Assembly: GCA_025360665.1 (NCBI GenBank)
Contig: JANYBU010000435.1
Coordinates: forward strand, 1-14,240
DNA length: 14,240 nucleotides
Direction of reading: 5' to 3'
DNA from: Nitrospira sp.
GTDB taxonomy: Bacteria > Nitrospirota > Nitrospiria > Nitrospirales > Nitrospiraceae
Part shown: positions 12,961 through 14,240 of the stretch, piece by piece
Layout of the letters: each line of letters opens with the position of its first letter
Position numbering within the stretch: the stretch's first letter is position 1
Program-made: the position numbers and the translations under genes
The notes under the pieces: model-generated
What the model was told of the DNA's origin: nothing
The model's input: only the letters and a program-made list of their open reading frames with translations
Databases searched by the model: none

Positions 12961-13173
12961 ATGGCGACCAATCTAGCCATTGATGATGTATTGCTGGAGC
13001 GCGCTCGTCGGGTTGGGAAGCTCCGCACCAAGAAGGAAACCGTCACGCAAGCCCTGACCGAGTTTATCCAGCGGCGCCGACAACGGGAGATTCTGAAGGC
13101 GCTCGGCACGATCGAATTCCGGAAGGGATGGGACTACAAAAAGGACCGTCGCGATCGTGCATCTGGTCGTTGA
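12961..13173 (+). CDS. vapB: VapB-type antitoxin
   Basis: A 70-residue antitoxin of the VapB/PF09957 type. The N-terminal part MATNLAIDDVLLERARRVGK folds as a ribbon-helix-helix-like DNA-binding region; RTKKETVTQALTEFIQRRRQ forms the following helix; the basic, aromatic C-terminus (EFRKGWDYKK) should wrap round the toxin. The ATG at 12961 is chosen over 12949 because GGAGG (12951-12955) lies 5 nt upstream of it. It would repress its own promoter through the palindrome at 12933-12949. It overlaps vapC by 17 nt, so translation is coupled. Confidence 0.85.
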   Translation: MATNLAIDDVLLERARRVGKLRTKKETVTQALTEFIQRRRQREILKALGTIEFRKGWDYKKDRRDRASGR

Positions 13174-13564
13174 CACGTCCGTGTGGTCTTTAGTGCTGCG
13201 GCGACCGCAGGTCGATAATGACGACCCCCACGTCCGTGCCTTTCGCTGGCACCTTGAATCCGGCGACGGGATTTTTCTGGTCGGCAACATTCTCCAGGAA
13301 CTTCTCGACGGGCTTCGCTCCACTAAACAGTTCGACCGCTTGCTGACTCTCCTGGACCCCTATCCGCTTCTTGACCTGGACCGACAGACCTATGTCGCCG
13401 CTGCTCGTTTACAGTCCGTATGCCGCTCTAAGGGAGTTAATGCCGGCTCGATCGACTTCCTGATTGCTGCGGCATGCTGTCAGCACGGATTCCCGCTGCT
13501 CACCGCCGACAAAGACTTTGTGAGAATTGCCGGTCATTGCGATCTCGTGACCTTACTCGCCTAG
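13157..13564 (+). CDS. vapC: VapC-type PIN-domain toxin
   Basis: A 135-residue PIN-domain ribonuclease, the usual length for VapC. All four acidic catalytic positions are present: Asp6 (VVDTSVW), Glu48 (NILQELLDG), Asp100 (GSIDFLIAAAC) and Asp118 (LLTADKDF). It would cleave RNA (typically tRNA or rRNA sites) when free of VapB. The start is GTG 13157, inside vapB; there is no separate ribosome binding site, in keeping with translational coupling. It is intact. The module carries its own promoter and operator, so it may be an active addiction unit inserted beside the GMC fragment. Confidence 0.85.
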   Translation: MHLVVDTSVWSLVLRRPQVDNDDPHVRAFRWHLESGDGIFLVGNILQELLDGLRSTKQFDRLLTLLDPYPLLDLDRQTYVAAARLQSVCRSKGVNAGSIDFLIAAACCQHGFPLLTADKDFVRIAGHCDLVTLLA

Positions 13565-13622
13565 TCTCCCTTTTCTATGATACTGAGCTTCCCTCTATTT
13601 TTCGTCTTTCATCGAGTAGGTT

Positions 13623-14100
13623 TCATGCTCCCAGGTGTTCATCGTGTTGAGCCATACGCCACTCCTCCAGAAATTGCATCGGTGCCTGGTAGCCCAGCGT
13701 CGAGTGCCGTCGCGTTTGGTTGGAGAACACCTCCATGTATTCGAAGCTCGCCGCTGTCATCGCTGCTCGGGTTTCATCGCGCAGTCCATGGACCCGCTCG
13801 TTGTTGAAACTGTTGAACCAACTCTCGGTGGGCGCGTTATCCCAACAATTTCCCGTGCGACGCATGGCGCCCGCCATGCCGTACTCCTTCAGCGTGTCCT
13901 GGAAAGGGTGGCGCGCGTACTGGCTGCCCCGATCCGAGTGATGCAGCAGCCCGCCTGCCGGGTTCCGCCGAAACCACGCCATCGTTCGCGCGTCCGTTAG
14001 AGGTCTGCCGTCCTACGGGGTTTCAGCGCCCAGCCCATCACTTCGCGATTGAACCGGTCGAGCACGATCGCCAGATCGAGCCCGCCTTCATCCGTCCACA
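13623..14100 (-). pseudogene. IS3-family transposase (OrfB), frameshifted and intron-interrupted
   Basis: In minus-strand order the frame reads WTDEGGLDLAIVLDRFNREV, then MGWALKPRRTADL; near 14000 one base is lost, and it goes on in the next frame as TDARTMAWFRRNPAGGLLHH, SDRGSQY, NCWDNAPTESWFNSFNNERV and TRRHSTLGYQAPMQF to a stop at 13623. This is the integrase-core (rve) region of IS3-family OrfB: the second catalytic Asp is in HHSDRG and the Glu in NAPTESW. The first Asp (normally in a DITY-type motif) should lie upstream of WTDEG but is cut off by the group II intron end at ~14101. With a frameshift and an interrupted core the transposase is inactive. No inverted repeat was recognised between 13565 and 13622. 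Confidence 0.8.
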
Positions 14101-14240
14101 GTGGAGTGAGAGACCGGGCGTAGTCGAACTATCTCCCAGCCTCTCCTCCCCGAACCGGACTTGCACCTCTCAGCGCATCCGGCTCTCCATTCAAGCGTTG
14201 CGTAAAGCAAAGGCAATGTCAGCGTAGCGCGATTCGAGGA
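14101..14240 (-). mobile_element. group II intron, 3' end (domains V and VI)
   Basis: On the minus strand, 14185-14152 is exactly 34 nt and folds as domain V. The outer stem GAGCCGGA pairs with TCCGGTTC, including the conserved G-T wobble of the AGC triad. A 2-nt AG bulge sits on the 3' side. The upper stem TGCGCT/GGTGCA is closed by a GAGA (GNRA) tetraloop. Domain VI follows: GAGAGGCTGGG (14145-14135) pairs with CCCGGTCTCTC (14118-14108). The intron probably ends in ...CCAC at 14101, immediately before transposase coding sequence. The upstream part (encoded protein, domains I-IV) lies outside the window. No obvious bulged branch-point A was found in domain VI, so its class is uncertain. A short open frame at 14201-14240 is too short to interpret. 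Confidence 0.75.

Overview
The window looks like an accessory, heavily rearranged stretch of a bacterial chromosome, moderately GC-rich. Several genes (the Met-rich DUF6799-type secreted protein, the 59-residue zinc-ribbon protein, the PKD/haem protein) and the dense interspersed repeats remind me of Nitrospira-type Nitrospirota. That assignment is recognition from memory, not a database result. There is no rRNA gene, no intact tRNA and no CRISPR array.

Layout. 1-2500: two imperfect copies of a ~214-bp block (3' end of a tRNA-Lys-like sequence plus the start of a small lipoprotein gene) bracket a decayed CBS-domain gene with a strong promoter and an intact Met-rich secreted protein. 2494-3132: a decayed HigB/HigA-like toxin-antitoxin pair (in-frame TGA in the toxin, frameshift in the antitoxin). 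3199-7912: single genes, all on the minus strand: an ICMT/PEMT-like membrane methyltransferase, a Tat-exported intradiol dioxygenase, a zinc-ribbon protein, a VOC/glyoxalase protein, a TIGR02391 (Ymh) protein, a truncated GIY-YIG-like protein and a DUF2513 protein. 8125-8829: a plus-strand DUF559/Vsr-like nuclease frame with one in-frame TAG. Full or partial copies of one palindromic intergenic repeat separate most of these genes, giving a cassette-like 'gene-repeat-gene' layout.

8961-12906: two 5' fragments of GMC-type FAD oxidoreductase genes, a 183-bp MITE-like element with 18-bp perfect inverted ends, a small exported protein and a 684-residue exported protein with one CxxCH haem motif and five 95-residue PKD repeats. 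12903-13564: an apparently intact vapBC module with a consensus-like promoter and a palindromic operator; it begins exactly where the second GMC fragment breaks off. 13623-14240: a frameshifted IS3-family transposase (minus strand) interrupted by the 3' end (domains V and VI) of a group II intron that runs off the window.

Overall, genes of metabolic or envelope type (methyltransferase, dioxygenase, VOC protein, PKD protein) are intact, while many mobile, toxin-antitoxin and nuclease genes are broken. The best candidate for something new is the repeat-separated cluster 5821-8829 (TIGR02391, GIY-YIG-like, DUF2513 and DUF559-like nuclease), which may be a decaying defence or cassette array. A functional system is not demonstrated by the sequence.
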